A stretch of 64,000 nucleotides of DNA, from assembly GCA_965203475.1 (NCBI GenBank), contig OZ241890.1, positions 434,001-498,000 of the forward strand. The letters run 5' to 3'. A program made the translations under genes and the position numbers. Every line of letters starts with the position of its first letter. Position 1 is the first letter of the stretch. The notes beneath the pieces were generated by a model that was given only the letters and a program-made list of their open reading frames with translations, was not told the DNA's origin and searched no databases. Origin of the DNA: JABDMD01 sp965203475. GTDB taxonomy: Bacteria; Pseudomonadota; Gammaproteobacteria; UBA4575. Of this stretch, positions 52,158-64,000 are shown one piece after another.

Positions 52158-53582
52158 ATGGATTCCATCATACCCGTAATATTATCTGGTGGCGCTGGCA
52201 CTCGCTTATGGCCTTTGTCTCGCAAGTTATATCCAAAGCAATTTATTCCGTTAAGAGGACAGGATAGTTTATTTCAGTCTACATTGGATCGTATTAATTC
52301 AATCTGTACTCAAGCAGATGTTATTGTGGTATGCAATGATGAACATCGCTTTATGGCAGCAGAACAATTACGTGATAGAAAAATTGCTAATCCAAGCATT
52401 ATTTTAGAACCGATTGGTCGAAATACAGCTCCTGCAATTGTTATCGCGGCTTTACATGCACAAAAGATTAATTCTGATCCATATCTTTTGATTTTGCCTG
52501 CCGATCATATTGTAGAGAACATTAAATATTTTGAGTCCGCAGTACAACTTGCGCTGCCAATTGCTAAGGAAAAATTAGTTACCTTTGGTGTAATGCCAAG
52601 TCGAGTGGAAACAGGGTTTGGGTATATAAAAGTAACAATAAATAGAAACGGTAAGCTTAAGTCAGATATTGTTTATGAAGTGGATAAATTTGTTGAGAAG
52701 CCAGATCAAAAATTAGCAGAAGAATACATAGAATCCGGAGATTATTTGTGGAACAGTGGAATGTTTATGTTTCATGCAAAACTTTATTTAAATGAAATAA
52801 AAAATTTACAACCGGAAATTTATGATTCCTGTGTAAAAGCATATGAAGAAAGCAAACAGGATTTAGACTTTATTCGATTAGACGAAAAAGAATTTTCAAA
52901 GTCACCTAATATCTCTATTGATTATGCCGTGATGGAAAAAACATCGAATGCAGCGGTAATTCCGTTACAAAGCAAGTGGAGTGATGTGGGTTCTTGGCAT
53001 TCCTTGTGGGAGTCATTGGATCGAGATAAAAATAACAATGCTACACATGGAGATGTTATTCAAGAGGATTGTAATGGTTGTTACATCCATGCAGATAATC
53101 GACTTGTTACTGCGGTTGGAATTAAAGATCAAGTAATTGTAGAGACCACAGATGCTGTTTTAGTGGCGCCCCGTGAGCGTGCACAAGATGTTAAGAATAT
53201 TGTGGATCATTTAAAACAAGAGAATCGAGATGAGATTGAACTTCATCCAAAAGTATATCGCCCTTGGGGTGCCTACGAGACTATTGATATCGCGGATCGA
53301 TTTCAGGTTAAACGTATCACTGTATATCCCGGACAAATATTATCTTTGCAAATGCACCATCACCGTGCTGAACATTGGATTGTGGTTAAGGGTACAGCCC
53401 GCGTTACTCGTGGTGAAGATGAGTTTATGTTAAGTGAAAACGAGTCGACTTTTATACCAATTGGCACCAAGCATCGTTTAGAAAATCCAGGTAAAATTGA
53501 TTTGGAGCTAATTGAAGTGCAGTCTGGTACTTATCTAGGGGAAGATGACATTACCCGCTTTGAAGATGTATATGGAAGATAA
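52158..53582 (+). CDS. manC: Mannose-1-phosphate guanylyltransferase / mannose-6-phosphate isomerase
   Basis: This bifunctional (type II) enzyme of 474 residues makes GDP-mannose from mannose-1-phosphate and interconverts fructose- and mannose-6-phosphate. The nucleotidyltransferase part has LSGGAGTRLWPLSR at the N-terminus, PADHIV, VEKPD and LWNSGMFMF; the C-terminal cupin has PWGAYETID, QMHHHRAEHWIVVKG and the metal-binding His residues. It is also known as algA or cpsB. It stands apart from the main polysaccharide genes, inside the lnt-leuS interval, and no phosphomannomutase is nearby. Confidence 0.93.
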   Translation: MDSIIPVILSGGAGTRLWPLSRKLYPKQFIPLRGQDSLFQSTLDRINSICTQADVIVVCNDEHRFMAAEQLRDRKIANPSIILEPIGRNTAPAIVIAALHAQKINSDPYLLILPADHIVENIKYFESAVQLALPIAKEKLVTFGVMPSRVETGFGYIKVTINRNGKLKSDIVYEVDKFVEKPDQKLAEEYIESGDYLWNSGMFMFHAKLYLNEIKNLQPEIYDSCVKAYEESKQDLDFIRLDEKEFSKSPNISIDYAVMEKTSNAAVIPLQSKWSDVGSWHSLWESLDRDKNNNATHGDVIQEDCNGCYIHADNRLVTAVGIKDQVIVETTDAVLVAPRERAQDVKNIVDHLKQENRDEIELHPKVYRPWGAYETIDIADRFQVKRITVYPGQILSLQMHHHRAEHWIVVKGTARVTRGEDEFMLSENESTFIPIGTKHRLENPGKIDLELIEVQSGTYLGEDDITRFEDVYGR

Positions 53583-53590
53583 GTGTGTAC

Positions 53591-53619
53591 TTGTCTTGAA
53601 ATAGTAGTTTTCTTATATA
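53591..53619 (+). promoter_or_regulatory. Weak candidate promoter upstream of leuS
   Basis: TTGTCT (53591-53596) and TATATA (53614-53619) are 17 bp apart in the 125-bp gap before leuS. Each matches only four of six consensus positions. No hairpin or leucine-codon leader peptide is seen in the gap. Confidence 0.3.
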
Positions 53620-53707
53620 TCCCGCCTAAATTTGGTCAATATTATTGAGCCTTTCTAATTAATACTGATATGCTCTGACGCTTTTAATTTAGCGATAATT
53701 TTCTTGA

Positions 53708-56164
53708 ATGGAAGAGTCTTACAATCCAAAGCAACTAGAGCCCGCAATACAAAAACTGTGGGATGAGCAACAAGTCTTTTCTGTCACCGAGGATAAACAG
53801 TGCGAGAAATTTTATTGTTTATCCATGTTTCCCTATCCCAGCGGCAGATTGCATATAGGACATGTCCGAAACTACACCATCGGTGATGTCATCAGTCGTT
53901 ATCAACGCATGTTGGGTAAAAATGTTTTACAACCGATGGGCTGGGACGCGTTTGGTTTGCCTGCTGAAAATGCGGCTATTAAAAATAAAGTAGCTCCAGC
54001 AAAATGGACCTATGAAAATATTGATTATATGCGTGCCCAGCTTAAGCGTTTGGGCTTTGCTTATGATTGGAATCGGGAATTAGCCACCTGCCACCCAAAA
54101 TATTATCACTGGGAACAATGGTTTTTCATCAAGCTATATGAAAAAGGTTTGGTTTATAAAAAAAAGGCGGTTGTGAATTGGGACCCCGTAGATCAAACAG
54201 TATTAGCCAATGAACAAGTCATCGATGGACGAGGTTGGAGATCTGGTGCGGTAGTTGAACGTAAAGAAATAGAACAGTGGTTTTTAAAAATTACCGCGTA
54301 TGCTGAGGAATTATTGCAAGACATAAAGCATCTTGAGGGTTGGCCAGATCAAGTGAAGACCATGCAGAAAAACTGGATTGGTCGGTCAGAGGGTGTTGAA
54401 ATTGTTTTTGATGTTGAGGGATTTGACGCATTAAACGTATTCACAACACGCCCGGATACATTGATGGGTGTAACCTATGTTGCAATTGCGCCAGAACATG
54501 AATTGGCAACAGAAGCAGCAAAATCTTCTCAAGAGGTTAATAGCTTTTTACATGAATGTAGACAGACCAAAGTTTCTGAAGCAGAAATGAGTACTTTGGA
54601 AAAACGCGGTGTATTTACTGGTCTGTATGCAAGCCATCCCATTACACATGAAAAAATTCCCATTTGGGCTGCAAACTTTGTATTGATTGAATATGGATCA
54701 GGTGCAGTGATGTCTGTTCCTGCACACGATCAACGCGATTGGGAATTTGCAACAAAGTATGATCTACCGATTAAAGCGGTGATTTACCCTGAGCAGGACA
54801 GTGACTTCGTTAATCTCTCACAAGGAGCCTATTTAGAAAAAGGTTGGCTGCAAAATTCCAATGAATTTGATGGTTTAAGCTCTATGGAGGCGTTTCAAAA
54901 AATTGCTCAAGCACTGAAAAAACAAAAGAAAGGACAATTGCTAGTAAATTATCGCTTGCGAGACTGGGGTATTTCACGACAACGTTATTGGGGCTGTCCT
55001 ATACCAATGATTAATTGTGATGTATGCGGCTCTGTACCTGTTCAGGAGGAAGACTTGCCGGTTAAATTGCCAGAAGATATCGACTTTGATGGCACATCAT
55101 CACCCTTAAAAAATATAGCTGAGTTTGTAGATGTTGTTTGTCCAAGTTGTAATGGAGCTGCTAAAAGAGAAACAGATACATTTGATACTTTTTTTGAATC
55201 CAGTTGGTACTTTGCCCGTTACTGCAGTAAAGATAATGATACATCGATGGTAGATGAGCGTGCTCAATACTGGATGCCAGTCGACCAATACGTTGGTGGT
55301 ATAGAACATGCTGTTCTACATTTATTATATGCACGCTTTTTTAGCAAACTTATGCGCGATGTAGGTTTGTATAAATTTGATGAACCGTTTTCAAATTTAT
55401 TAACGCAAGGCATGGTATTAAAAGACGGAAAAAAAATGTCGAAATCAAAGGGTAATACAATAGATCCAGAGGATCTAATTAATAAATATGGGGCAGACAC
55501 GGTACGTCTATTTGTAATGTTTGCAGCACCTCCGGATCACAGTCTTGAATGGTCAGACACAGCGGTGGAAGGTGCCTATCGATTCATAAATAAATTGTGG
55601 CGCATGGTTGAAAATCACAGTAGACATGAGATTCAATCGAGTAAAAATTTAGAAAAACAGTTATCCGAGCAGCAAATTTCTTTGCGAAGAAGTACACATG
55701 AAACCATCAAAAAAGTGACGGATGATATTGGCAGGCGGTATACATTTAACACAGCAATTGCAGCCAATATGCAATTGTTAAATGAAATTGCCGAATTTAA
55801 TGATAACTCTGATGTAGGAAACACTGTACGACATGAAGCGTTTCAAAGTGTTGTTCTCATGCTTTCTCCCATAATACCCCATGTATGCCATTTTTTATGG
55901 GAGAAGCTGGGAAATCAGTCACCATTGTATAAAGCAGATTGGCCGAACGTAGATGAATCCGCATTAGTACGAGATAATATTGAATTGATTGTGCAAGTAA
56001 ATGGCAAAAAACGCGGTACAATTAATGTAGCCGTGAATGCGGATAATAGTGAGATAGAAAAAACCGCATTAGATAATGATAATGTTAAGAAATTTACAAG
56101 TGATAGTAACATTAAGAAAATTATTATTGTTCCAAAACGCCTAGTGAATATTGTAGTTGTTTAA
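53708..56164 (+). CDS. leuS: Leucyl-tRNA synthetase
   Basis: A class I synthetase charging tRNA-Leu. The 818-residue protein has the HIGH signature HIGH at residues 49-52, the CP1 editing domain with TTRPDTLMGVTYVAIAPEH and the KMSKS loop at 576-580. It is about 40 residues shorter than the E. coli enzyme; the shortening is not in a catalytic motif. It starts the leuS-lptE-holA series. Confidence 0.97.
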   Translation: MEESYNPKQLEPAIQKLWDEQQVFSVTEDKQCEKFYCLSMFPYPSGRLHIGHVRNYTIGDVISRYQRMLGKNVLQPMGWDAFGLPAENAAIKNKVAPAKWTYENIDYMRAQLKRLGFAYDWNRELATCHPKYYHWEQWFFIKLYEKGLVYKKKAVVNWDPVDQTVLANEQVIDGRGWRSGAVVERKEIEQWFLKITAYAEELLQDIKHLEGWPDQVKTMQKNWIGRSEGVEIVFDVEGFDALNVFTTRPDTLMGVTYVAIAPEHELATEAAKSSQEVNSFLHECRQTKVSEAEMSTLEKRGVFTGLYASHPITHEKIPIWAANFVLIEYGSGAVMSVPAHDQRDWEFATKYDLPIKAVIYPEQDSDFVNLSQGAYLEKGWLQNSNEFDGLSSMEAFQKIAQALKKQKKGQLLVNYRLRDWGISRQRYWGCPIPMINCDVCGSVPVQEEDLPVKLPEDIDFDGTSSPLKNIAEFVDVVCPSCNGAAKRETDTFDTFFESSWYFARYCSKDNDTSMVDERAQYWMPVDQYVGGIEHAVLHLLYARFFSKLMRDVGLYKFDEPFSNLLTQGMVLKDGKKMSKSKGNTIDPEDLINKYGADTVRLFVMFAAPPDHSLEWSDTAVEGAYRFINKLWRMVENHSRHEIQSSKNLEKQLSEQQISLRRSTHETIKKVTDDIGRRYTFNTAIAANMQLLNEIAEFNDNSDVGNTVRHEAFQSVVLMLSPIIPHVCHFLWEKLGNQSPLYKADWPNVDESALVRDNIELIVQVNGKKRGTINVAVNADNSEIEKTALDNDNVKKFTSDSNIKKIIIVPKRLVNIVVV

Positions 56165-56165
56165 T

Positions 56166-56654
56166 ATGAATATAATAAAAATACTATTGCTAGTTTCGTC
56201 GATTATCCTGTATGGGTGTGGGTTTCGTCTGGCTGGTACCGGCGAATTTTCAACGAGTTTAGATAATACTGCAGTGCAAGGTGTAAACACTAGCAAAGAG
56301 CTACAACGAATTGTTGAGAATAACCTAAGAGTAAACTCTATCAACATTGTTGAGGCCGATGAGGCGGATGCAATATTAACTATTCATAGCGAGGAAACGG
56401 AAAAGATTGTGCTAACCCTAGACAATGATGGTAAAGCTAGAGAATTTGAGTTGATTTTGAATATTGTTTTCGATGTTAAAAGTTCAGATGACAGCTATTT
56501 ATTAGCCCAGCAGAATATTAGTTTAAATCGAGATTTTGTATTTGATAAAAGTAATCTGTTAGGATCAAATGAAGAAGAGGTACGTTTGTTTAGTGAAATG
56601 CGTGTTGATGCTGCTAGGCTAATTACGCGAAGATTGCAATCGATACCAAATTAA
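56166..56654 (+). CDS. lptE: LPS-assembly lipoprotein LptE
   Basis: LptE is the outer-membrane lipoprotein plug of the LptD translocon for lipopolysaccharide. I start it at the ATG at 56166, one base after the leuS stop; this gives a 162-residue protein with a signal peptide and lipobox LYGC (Cys18). GFRLAGTGEFS follows, typical of LptE N-termini. Overall sequence conservation in the family is low, so position after leuS is a main support. Confidence 0.9.
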   Translation: MNIIKILLLVSSIILYGCGFRLAGTGEFSTSLDNTAVQGVNTSKELQRIVENNLRVNSINIVEADEADAILTIHSEETEKIVLTLDNDGKAREFELILNIVFDVKSSDDSYLLAQQNISLNRDFVFDKSNLLGSNEEEVRLFSEMRVDAARLITRRLQSIPN

Positions 56655-56659
56655 TATTA

Positions 56660-57538
56660 TTAATTGATATCACCAAATACGACTTTAGCGATTGCCGCAG
56701 AATCCAATTCTCCATCTCCATTCTCAACTACTTTTTTTAAATAGTTTGCAACCAGTACAGCGCCCGGAATATCAATATTATTTTGATTAGCGCTATCAAG
56801 TGCAATTTCCATATCTTTCGAATGAAGTTTAGCTTTAAAACCAGGTTGATAAGTATTGTCCAGCATACGCTTTCCATGCACTTCTAAAATTTTGCTATTT
56901 GCAAATCCACCTAATAACGCTTTCCGAACTTTAGCAGGGTCCACACCGGATGACTTGGCTAATAAAAAAGCCTCTGCAACTGCAGACATGGTTTGTGCAA
57001 CTAGAATTTGATTACATGCTTTCGTAACTTGTCCTGCTCCATGGTTACCTACATGCACAATATTTTTTCCAAGACAATTAAGCACTGGTAATGCATGGCT
57101 AAAGGTTTCTTCTTTGCCGCCAACCATTATTGATAATGTGCCATCAATAGCGCCTTGTTCACCTCCCGATACTGGTGCATCTAACATTTGAATATTTTTT
57201 GCTTCTAGTCGTTCTGCAATTTTACGTGTAATCTCTGGAGAAATCGTACTCATATCAATGACAATACTCCCGGCACTTGCGCCATGTAGTATGCCGTTAC
57301 TTCCAGTAATTACTTCTGTCACATCAGGCGTGTCAGAAACTACAGTGATAATTACCTGACATTGTTCGGCAAGCTTTGTAGGACTTGAATAACAAACGAC
57401 AGAATCAGAGTTAAATTCACTCAATGCATCTGGGTTTCTGGCATACAAACCCATCGCATATCCTGCATTGAGTAAATTACGGGCCATAGGCTTACCCATA
57501 ATTCCTAGTCCCACTAAACCGACTCGATTGATATTCAT
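56660..57538 (-). CDS. 3-hydroxyisobutyrate/tartronate-semialdehyde dehydrogenase family protein
   Basis: A beta-hydroxyacid dehydrogenase of 292 residues starting at the ATG whose first base is 57538 (MNINRVGLVGLGIMG). A longer reading would begin inside a terminator hairpin and is unlikely. It has the NAD(P)-binding GLGIMGKPMARNLL, the substrate motif DAPVSGGEQGA and the catalytic Lys in GAGQVTKACNQ. Closest in layout to 2-hydroxy-3-oxopropionate reductase (GarR/GlxR) and 3-hydroxyisobutyrate dehydrogenase; the exact substrate is not determined. It is convergent with lptE, 5 bp apart. Confidence 0.85.
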   Translation of the reverse strand: MNINRVGLVGLGIMGKPMARNLLNAGYAMGLYARNPDALSEFNSDSVVCYSSPTKLAEQCQVIITVVSDTPDVTEVITGSNGILHGASAGSIVIDMSTISPEITRKIAERLEAKNIQMLDAPVSGGEQGAIDGTLSIMVGGKEETFSHALPVLNCLGKNIVHVGNHGAGQVTKACNQILVAQTMSAVAEAFLLAKSSGVDPAKVRKALLGGFANSKILEVHGKRMLDNTYQPGFKAKLHSKDMEIALDSANQNNIDIPGAVLVANYLKKVVENGDGELDSAAIAKVVFGDIN

Positions 57539-57543
57539 AATGT

Positions 57544-57574
57544 AAAAAATTATGTTAAGCAGGAAGCTTAACAT
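57544..57574 (-). terminator. Intrinsic terminator between the DUF1631-type gene and the dehydrogenase
   Basis: On the minus strand the arms ATGTTAAGC and GCTTAACAT (57574-57552) form a perfect 9-bp stem with a TTCCT loop, followed by AATTTTTT. It lies 27 bp after the stop of the upstream minus-strand gene and just before the dehydrogenase start. It probably ends that transcript; the dehydrogenase would then depend on readthrough or a very short leader. Confidence 0.75.
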
Positions 57575-57601
57575 GCAAGAATTAAAAATTGATAGCTGAG
57601 A

Positions 57602-60349
<2,748 letters not shown>

Positions 60350-60524
60350 TTAACTGCAGTAAATTCTGAATTTTTTAATATATTTGCGTGACTTAGTGTA
60401 GGATATTCCTTTTCAATTTATTGCGGATATTCGATCTCTTGGTCATATTCATACCGCCATTTATCGGCTTTAATGTACCTTGAAGCATTGATAGTATTAG
60501 GGCATTCAATAATTCAAATTTCCC

Positions 60525-61514
60525 ATGCAGATTCGATTTTCACAATTGCAGGATCGCTTGAATAAGGCTACAGATTCAGTTCTCCTGGTTTCTGGAGATG
60601 AGCCTTATCAGCATATGCTTGCAGCAGATGAGTTTAGAACGCTTGCTAAAGATTCTGGGTTTTCTGAACGAAAAGTATTTACAGTAGAAACTGGATTTGA
60701 TTGGAGCGAACTTGAATCTGCGCAGAGCAATCTTTCATTGTTTGGGGATCGCACATTAGTAGAACTAAAAATACCAACTGGCAAACCAGGAGCTACAGGT
60801 TCCAAGGCCATTATTCATTTTTTAGAAAGTATGCATGAGGACGTAATGTTTTTGGTATTGGTGCCACGACTGGATCGAAGTGTCATGAATTCTGCGTGGG
60901 TGAAAGCGATAAACCAGTCTGGAGTTGTTTTACGCATTTGGTCGCTGAATGTATTAGAAACAAAAAATTGGATTAAACGAAAGATAAGCTCGTTGGGATG
61001 TTCTGCTAGCACAGAGGCAATTGATTTAATTACACAACAGGTGGAAGGTAATTTACTTGCTGCCATGCAGGAAATAGAGAAAATTGCCTTAGTTTCGGAT
61101 AGTAAGCATTTTGATGAAGAAACTATTAATTCAGCACTTACAAATAACAGCCATTATTCGCTAAACGAATTAATGGATGCAGTTAGTAAGAAAAACTTGT
61201 CGCGAGTAATTAGAATTCTTCAAAGGTTGAAAAATGAAGATATAGCCCCACCATTATTATTATGGGGCATAACAGAATATGCCAGATCATTATCTGAAAG
61301 TGATAAATATTCATCCGCTGGGAATGAAAATTTGAGAGGATTAGTTGAAGGCCACCAAAAAGTGTTTGATCTAGAATCGCCACATAAAAAATCAAACGTA
61401 GTAAATTTGCTTAAACAGTGCGCATGGACGGATAGAGTAATTAAGGGACGTGGTAACAGTTCTGCTTGGCACGAGCTTGTGCAATTAAGTTTAGCAACAC
61501 AGACAACGTCATAA
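60525..61514 (+). CDS. holA: DNA polymerase III delta subunit
   Basis: Delta opens the sliding clamp as part of the clamp loader. The 329-residue protein begins MQIRFSQLQDRLN and has the LVSGDEPYQHMLAADEFR start that resembles a degenerate AAA+ fold, with NSALTNNSHYSLNELMDAV in the middle. E. coli delta has 343 residues. The 175-bp gap upstream, shared with the divergent DUF1631-type gene, shows no strong promoter. Confidence 0.93.
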   Translation: MQIRFSQLQDRLNKATDSVLLVSGDEPYQHMLAADEFRTLAKDSGFSERKVFTVETGFDWSELESAQSNLSLFGDRTLVELKIPTGKPGATGSKAIIHFLESMHEDVMFLVLVPRLDRSVMNSAWVKAINQSGVVLRIWSLNVLETKNWIKRKISSLGCSASTEAIDLITQQVEGNLLAAMQEIEKIALVSDSKHFDEETINSALTNNSHYSLNELMDAVSKKNLSRVIRILQRLKNEDIAPPLLLWGITEYARSLSESDKYSSAGNENLRGLVEGHQKVFDLESPHKKSNVVNLLKQCAWTDRVIKGRGNSSAWHELVQLSLATQTTS

Positions 61515-61533
61515 AAGTAAAATTGGAATGTTT

Positions 61534-62817
61534 ATGAGTGTAGTAGCACAGGATACAACGATATCATTAAAGAGCTATATTAATGATGTAATTCTTCGTG
61601 CTAATCACGTACGAAGAGAAATATCGTCTGCCTCAACAGATGTGAAAAATAATGCCTTACAATTTATTGCAGATGAAATTCTAAAATCAAGTGATCATCT
61701 GCAAAGCCAGAATAGACTGGATTTACTAAAAGGGCAGGAAAAAAGTTTGGAACCTGCTTTGCTTGATAGACTTGAATTAACTGAAACACGTATTCAAGCG
61801 ATGGCTGAAGGATTACATCAGGTAGCTAGTTTGCCAGATCCTGTAGGTGAGGTTAGTAAGCTACACAAACGTCCTAGTGGAATTGAAGTGGGGAGAATGC
61901 GAGTGCCTATTGGCGTGATATTAATTATTTATGAATCTCGTCCAAATGTAACTGCTGATGCCGCTGCTTTATGTATAAAGTCTGGAAATGTCACCATTTT
62001 AAGAGGTGGATCAGAAGCATTGCATTCTAATCAAGCGATATCTACTTGCATTCATACAGGACTGAGTAAAGCGGGTGTACCGAAAGATGTTGTGCAAGTG
62101 ATCAATACACCGGATCGTGAAGCGGTTAAATTACTTTTACAAGCGAATGATGAGATTGATATTGTGATTCCTAGAGGTGGGAAAGGTTTAATTGAAAGGA
62201 TTACTCAAGAATCTAAAATTCCATTAATTAAACATCTTGATGGTGTTTGTCATGTGTATATACACGAAGATGCTGAACTCGAAATGGCAATGAATATTGC
62301 GGTTAATGCAAAAACGCAACGGTTTGGAGTATGTAATGCGATGGAAACCCTACTTATTGATAAAAGTATAGCGGGAAATGTATTGCCAAAATTGAAACAA
62401 GAATTTGATGATAAAGGAGTTGAGCTTCGCGGGTGTAGGCAAACTCAATCAATTTTAAATAACATCAAGTCAGCAGTTGAGCAGGATTGGTATGAAGAAT
62501 ATTTAGGTCCAGTGCTTGCGATTAAAGTAGTGGATGGAATTGCACAGGCCATGGACCATATTCAAAAATATGGGTCAGATCATACAGAAGCAATTGTTAC
62601 ACAGAATAAACAAATTTCGGATCAATTTTTGCGTGAGGTGGATTCAAGTTCAGTGATGGTAAATGCGTCCACTCGGTTTGCTGATGGCTTTGAATATGGA
62701 TTAGGTGCAGAAATTGGAATTAGTACTGATAAATTACATGCTCGAGGGCCGGTAGGGTTAGAAGGTCTTACAACTCAAAAATTTATTGTGTTCGGTGACG
62801 GTAATATACGTCAATAG
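61534..62817 (+). CDS. proA: Gamma-glutamyl phosphate reductase
   Basis: ProA reduces gamma-glutamyl phosphate to the semialdehyde in proline synthesis. The aldehyde dehydrogenase-like protein has Cys267 as catalytic nucleophile (FGVCNAMETLL), the YESRPNVTADAAALCIKSGN block and the ending GPVGLEGLTTQKF. I choose the ATG at 61534 because TTGGA then lies about seven bases upstream; the ATG at 61528 is in frame and possible. proB is not in the window. Confidence 0.95.
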   Translation: MSVVAQDTTISLKSYINDVILRANHVRREISSASTDVKNNALQFIADEILKSSDHLQSQNRLDLLKGQEKSLEPALLDRLELTETRIQAMAEGLHQVASLPDPVGEVSKLHKRPSGIEVGRMRVPIGVILIIYESRPNVTADAAALCIKSGNVTILRGGSEALHSNQAISTCIHTGLSKAGVPKDVVQVINTPDREAVKLLLQANDEIDIVIPRGGKGLIERITQESKIPLIKHLDGVCHVYIHEDAELEMAMNIAVNAKTQRFGVCNAMETLLIDKSIAGNVLPKLKQEFDDKGVELRGCRQTQSILNNIKSAVEQDWYEEYLGPVLAIKVVDGIAQAMDHIQKYGSDHTEAIVTQNKQISDQFLREVDSSSVMVNASTRFADGFEYGLGAEIGISTDKLHARGPVGLEGLTTQKFIVFGDGNIRQ

Positions 62818-62847
62818 ATGTTCATCTACTCAATTTAGGAAAGGAGC

Positions 62848-63486
62848 GTGCTAGGAATTTTTGGTGGTACTTTTGATCCAGTTCATTTTGGCCACATTAA
62901 TGTAGCTATATCATTATTGGAAAATTATCCATTGGAACAAATTCGTTTTGTTCCTTGTCAGATTTCTCCTTTTAAAAAAGAATTATTTGCAAGTGCTGAG
63001 CATCGACTCAACATGCTTGAAATTGTCACTCGTTCAAACAGTTTATTAGTTGTTGATGATCGTGAATTACAGCGACCTGGTCAATCCTTTACGATTGACA
63101 CGGTAAATGATTTACGAAGCGAATTTGGTAGCAATGAGAGTATAAATCTTATTATGGGAATGGATGCGTTCTCGAAGTTTTGTGCTTGGAAAAACTATCA
63201 ACAAATTTTAACCTTAAGTAATTTAATGATATTGCAAAGACCTGGTTATCAGCTTCCTAAGTCTGGGTGTGAGCAAGACATATTTAATAAATATCACACC
63301 AAAAACATAAATGATTTAGCCAAATCGAGCAGTGGGCATATGTATTTATGTGAAGATGAAGAGATTGACATCTCATCTACACAAATTAGAGAAATAATAA
63401 AGCAAGGGATACAGCCAAAATACCTAGTACCTGGCACAATATGGAATTACATTTCTAGAAATAAACTATATGTAAATAGTAAATGA
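62848..63486 (+). CDS. nadD: Nicotinate-nucleotide adenylyltransferase
   Basis: NadD makes deamido-NAD from nicotinate mononucleotide and ATP. The 212-residue protein starts at a GTG with AGGA seven bases upstream. The nucleotidyltransferase motif GGTFDPVHFGH is at 6-16 and the second motif ISSTQIRE near 180. Its TGA overlaps the ATG of rsfS as ATGA. Confidence 0.95.
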   Translation: MLGIFGGTFDPVHFGHINVAISLLENYPLEQIRFVPCQISPFKKELFASAEHRLNMLEIVTRSNSLLVVDDRELQRPGQSFTIDTVNDLRSEFGSNESINLIMGMDAFSKFCAWKNYQQILTLSNLMILQRPGYQLPKSGCEQDIFNKYHTKNINDLAKSSSGHMYLCEDEEIDISSTQIREIIKQGIQPKYLVPGTIWNYISRNKLYVNSK

Positions 63487-63821
63487 ATAATAATAAAATT
63501 TTAAATGTAGCTATAGAGGCTCTTGAAGATATTAAAGGTCAAGAAATAACAGTGATCGATACCAAAAGTAAAACAGATGTATTTGATGCAATGGTTATTG
63601 CAACAGGCACATCGGATCGACATGTAAAAGCTTTGGCAGATAAGGTAGTTTATAACGTTAAGCAAAAAGGATTGGAAGTATTTGGGATAGAAGAGGACCG
63701 TGAGTGGATCCTTATCGATTTATACGATGTAATTGTGCATATCATGTTGCAAGAAACGCGAGAGTTTTACAGCTTAGAAAAGTTGTGGCAAATAGGCGAA
63801 AGACGCGCAACTGTAAATTAA
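63483..63821 (+). CDS. rsfS: Ribosomal silencing factor RsfS
   Basis: RsfS (YbeB) binds L14 and blocks subunit joining when nutrients are scarce. The 112-residue protein has the family segments KTDVFDAMVIATGTSDRHV and GIEEDREWILIDLYDVIVHIM. It overlaps nadD by four bases and precedes rlmH, the conserved order. Confidence 0.95.
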   Translation: MNNNKILNVAIEALEDIKGQEITVIDTKSKTDVFDAMVIATGTSDRHVKALADKVVYNVKQKGLEVFGIEEDREWILIDLYDVIVHIMLQETREFYSLEKLWQIGERRATVN

Positions 63822-63842
63822 AAACTCTTATCATATAAATTT

Positions 63843-64000
63843 GTGCAAATAAAATTACTAGTGGTGGGAGAAAAGACTCCTATTTGGGTGAATAATGCTG
63901 TCAGCGAATATATTAATCGGATTCCAAATGAATACCATTTTGTGATCCAAACCATTCCAGCAAGTCAAAGAAATAAAAAATATTCAAAAAATGAACTGCG
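63843..64000 (+). CDS. rlmH: 23S rRNA pseudouridine-1915 N3-methyltransferase (3'-truncated by window edge)
   Basis: The first 52 codons of a SPOUT methyltransferase are present from a GTG at 63843. The translation starts MQIKLLVVGEKTPIWVNNAV, then EYINRIP and the IPASQR segment, matching the RlmH N-terminus. It runs off the right edge. The position after rsfS is the normal one. The ribosome site is weak. Confidence 0.88.
   Translation, partial: MQIKLLVVGEKTPIWVNNAVSEYINRIPNEYHFVIQTIPASQRNKKYSKNEL

Noticed and set aside
56641..56662. AATTAAT/ATTAATT inverted repeat between lptE and the dehydrogenase as a two-way terminator
   Set aside because: Only A-T pairs, seven at most, and no T-run; too weak to call.

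Overview
The window comes from a gammaproteobacterium of moderately low G+C. RpoB and RpoC are close to the E. coli proteins, down to a catalytic aspartate loop at the same residue numbers. The gene orders rpoBC-str-S10-spc-alpha, uvrA/ssb, miaB-phoH-ybeY-corC-lnt and leuS-lptE-holA-proA-nadD-rsfS-rlmH are all typical of the class. I cannot place it to order or genus.

Region 1 (1-25.6 kb, + strand) is an unbroken information-processing block: the 3' part of rpoB, rpoC, rpsL-rpsG-fusA-tuf, then the complete S10, spc and alpha operons ending in a clear intrinsic terminator after rplQ. Unusual parts are a consensus sigma70 promoter followed at once by a terminator-type hairpin before rpsL, a perfect 16-bp hairpin over the rpsG stop codon, a tuf gene far richer in G+C than its neighbours, a structured leader placed between rpsJ and rplC, and an acidic C-terminal tail on L3.

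Region 2 (25.6-29.9 kb) holds a SAM hydroxide adenosyltransferase gene, then uvrA and ssb arranged divergently.

Region 3 (29.9-46.9 kb, + strand) is a very A+T-rich surface-polysaccharide island. It opens with three genes for a small YIDPVTGS membrane protein, a two-domain methyltransferase with a kinase-like N-terminus, and a membrane-anchored sulfatase-fold enzyme. A Wzx-type flippase, a second methyltransferase, three glycosyltransferases and several sugar-nucleotide enzymes follow. Two nucleotide-sugar routes can be read: WbpM plus a 4-ketoreductase plus a WbpL-like initiating transferase (a D-QuiNAc or D-FucNAc primer), and a dehydratase/epimerase, a cupin-less RmlD-type reductase and a C2-epimerase (better fit to UDP-L-QuiNAc than UDP-L-FucNAc). 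No Wzy polymerase is visible.

Region 4 (47-64 kb) returns to conserved genes: miaB, phoH, ybeY, corC, lnt, an isolated manC-type gene, leuS and lptE. Two minus-strand genes (a beta-hydroxyacid dehydrogenase and a DUF1631-type protein with about 34 Glu-Pro repeats) then interrupt the series before holA, proA, nadD, rsfS and the start of rlmH, which runs off the window.

All calls were made by reading the sequence and comparing it with remembered family features. No database search, folding or phylogeny was run.
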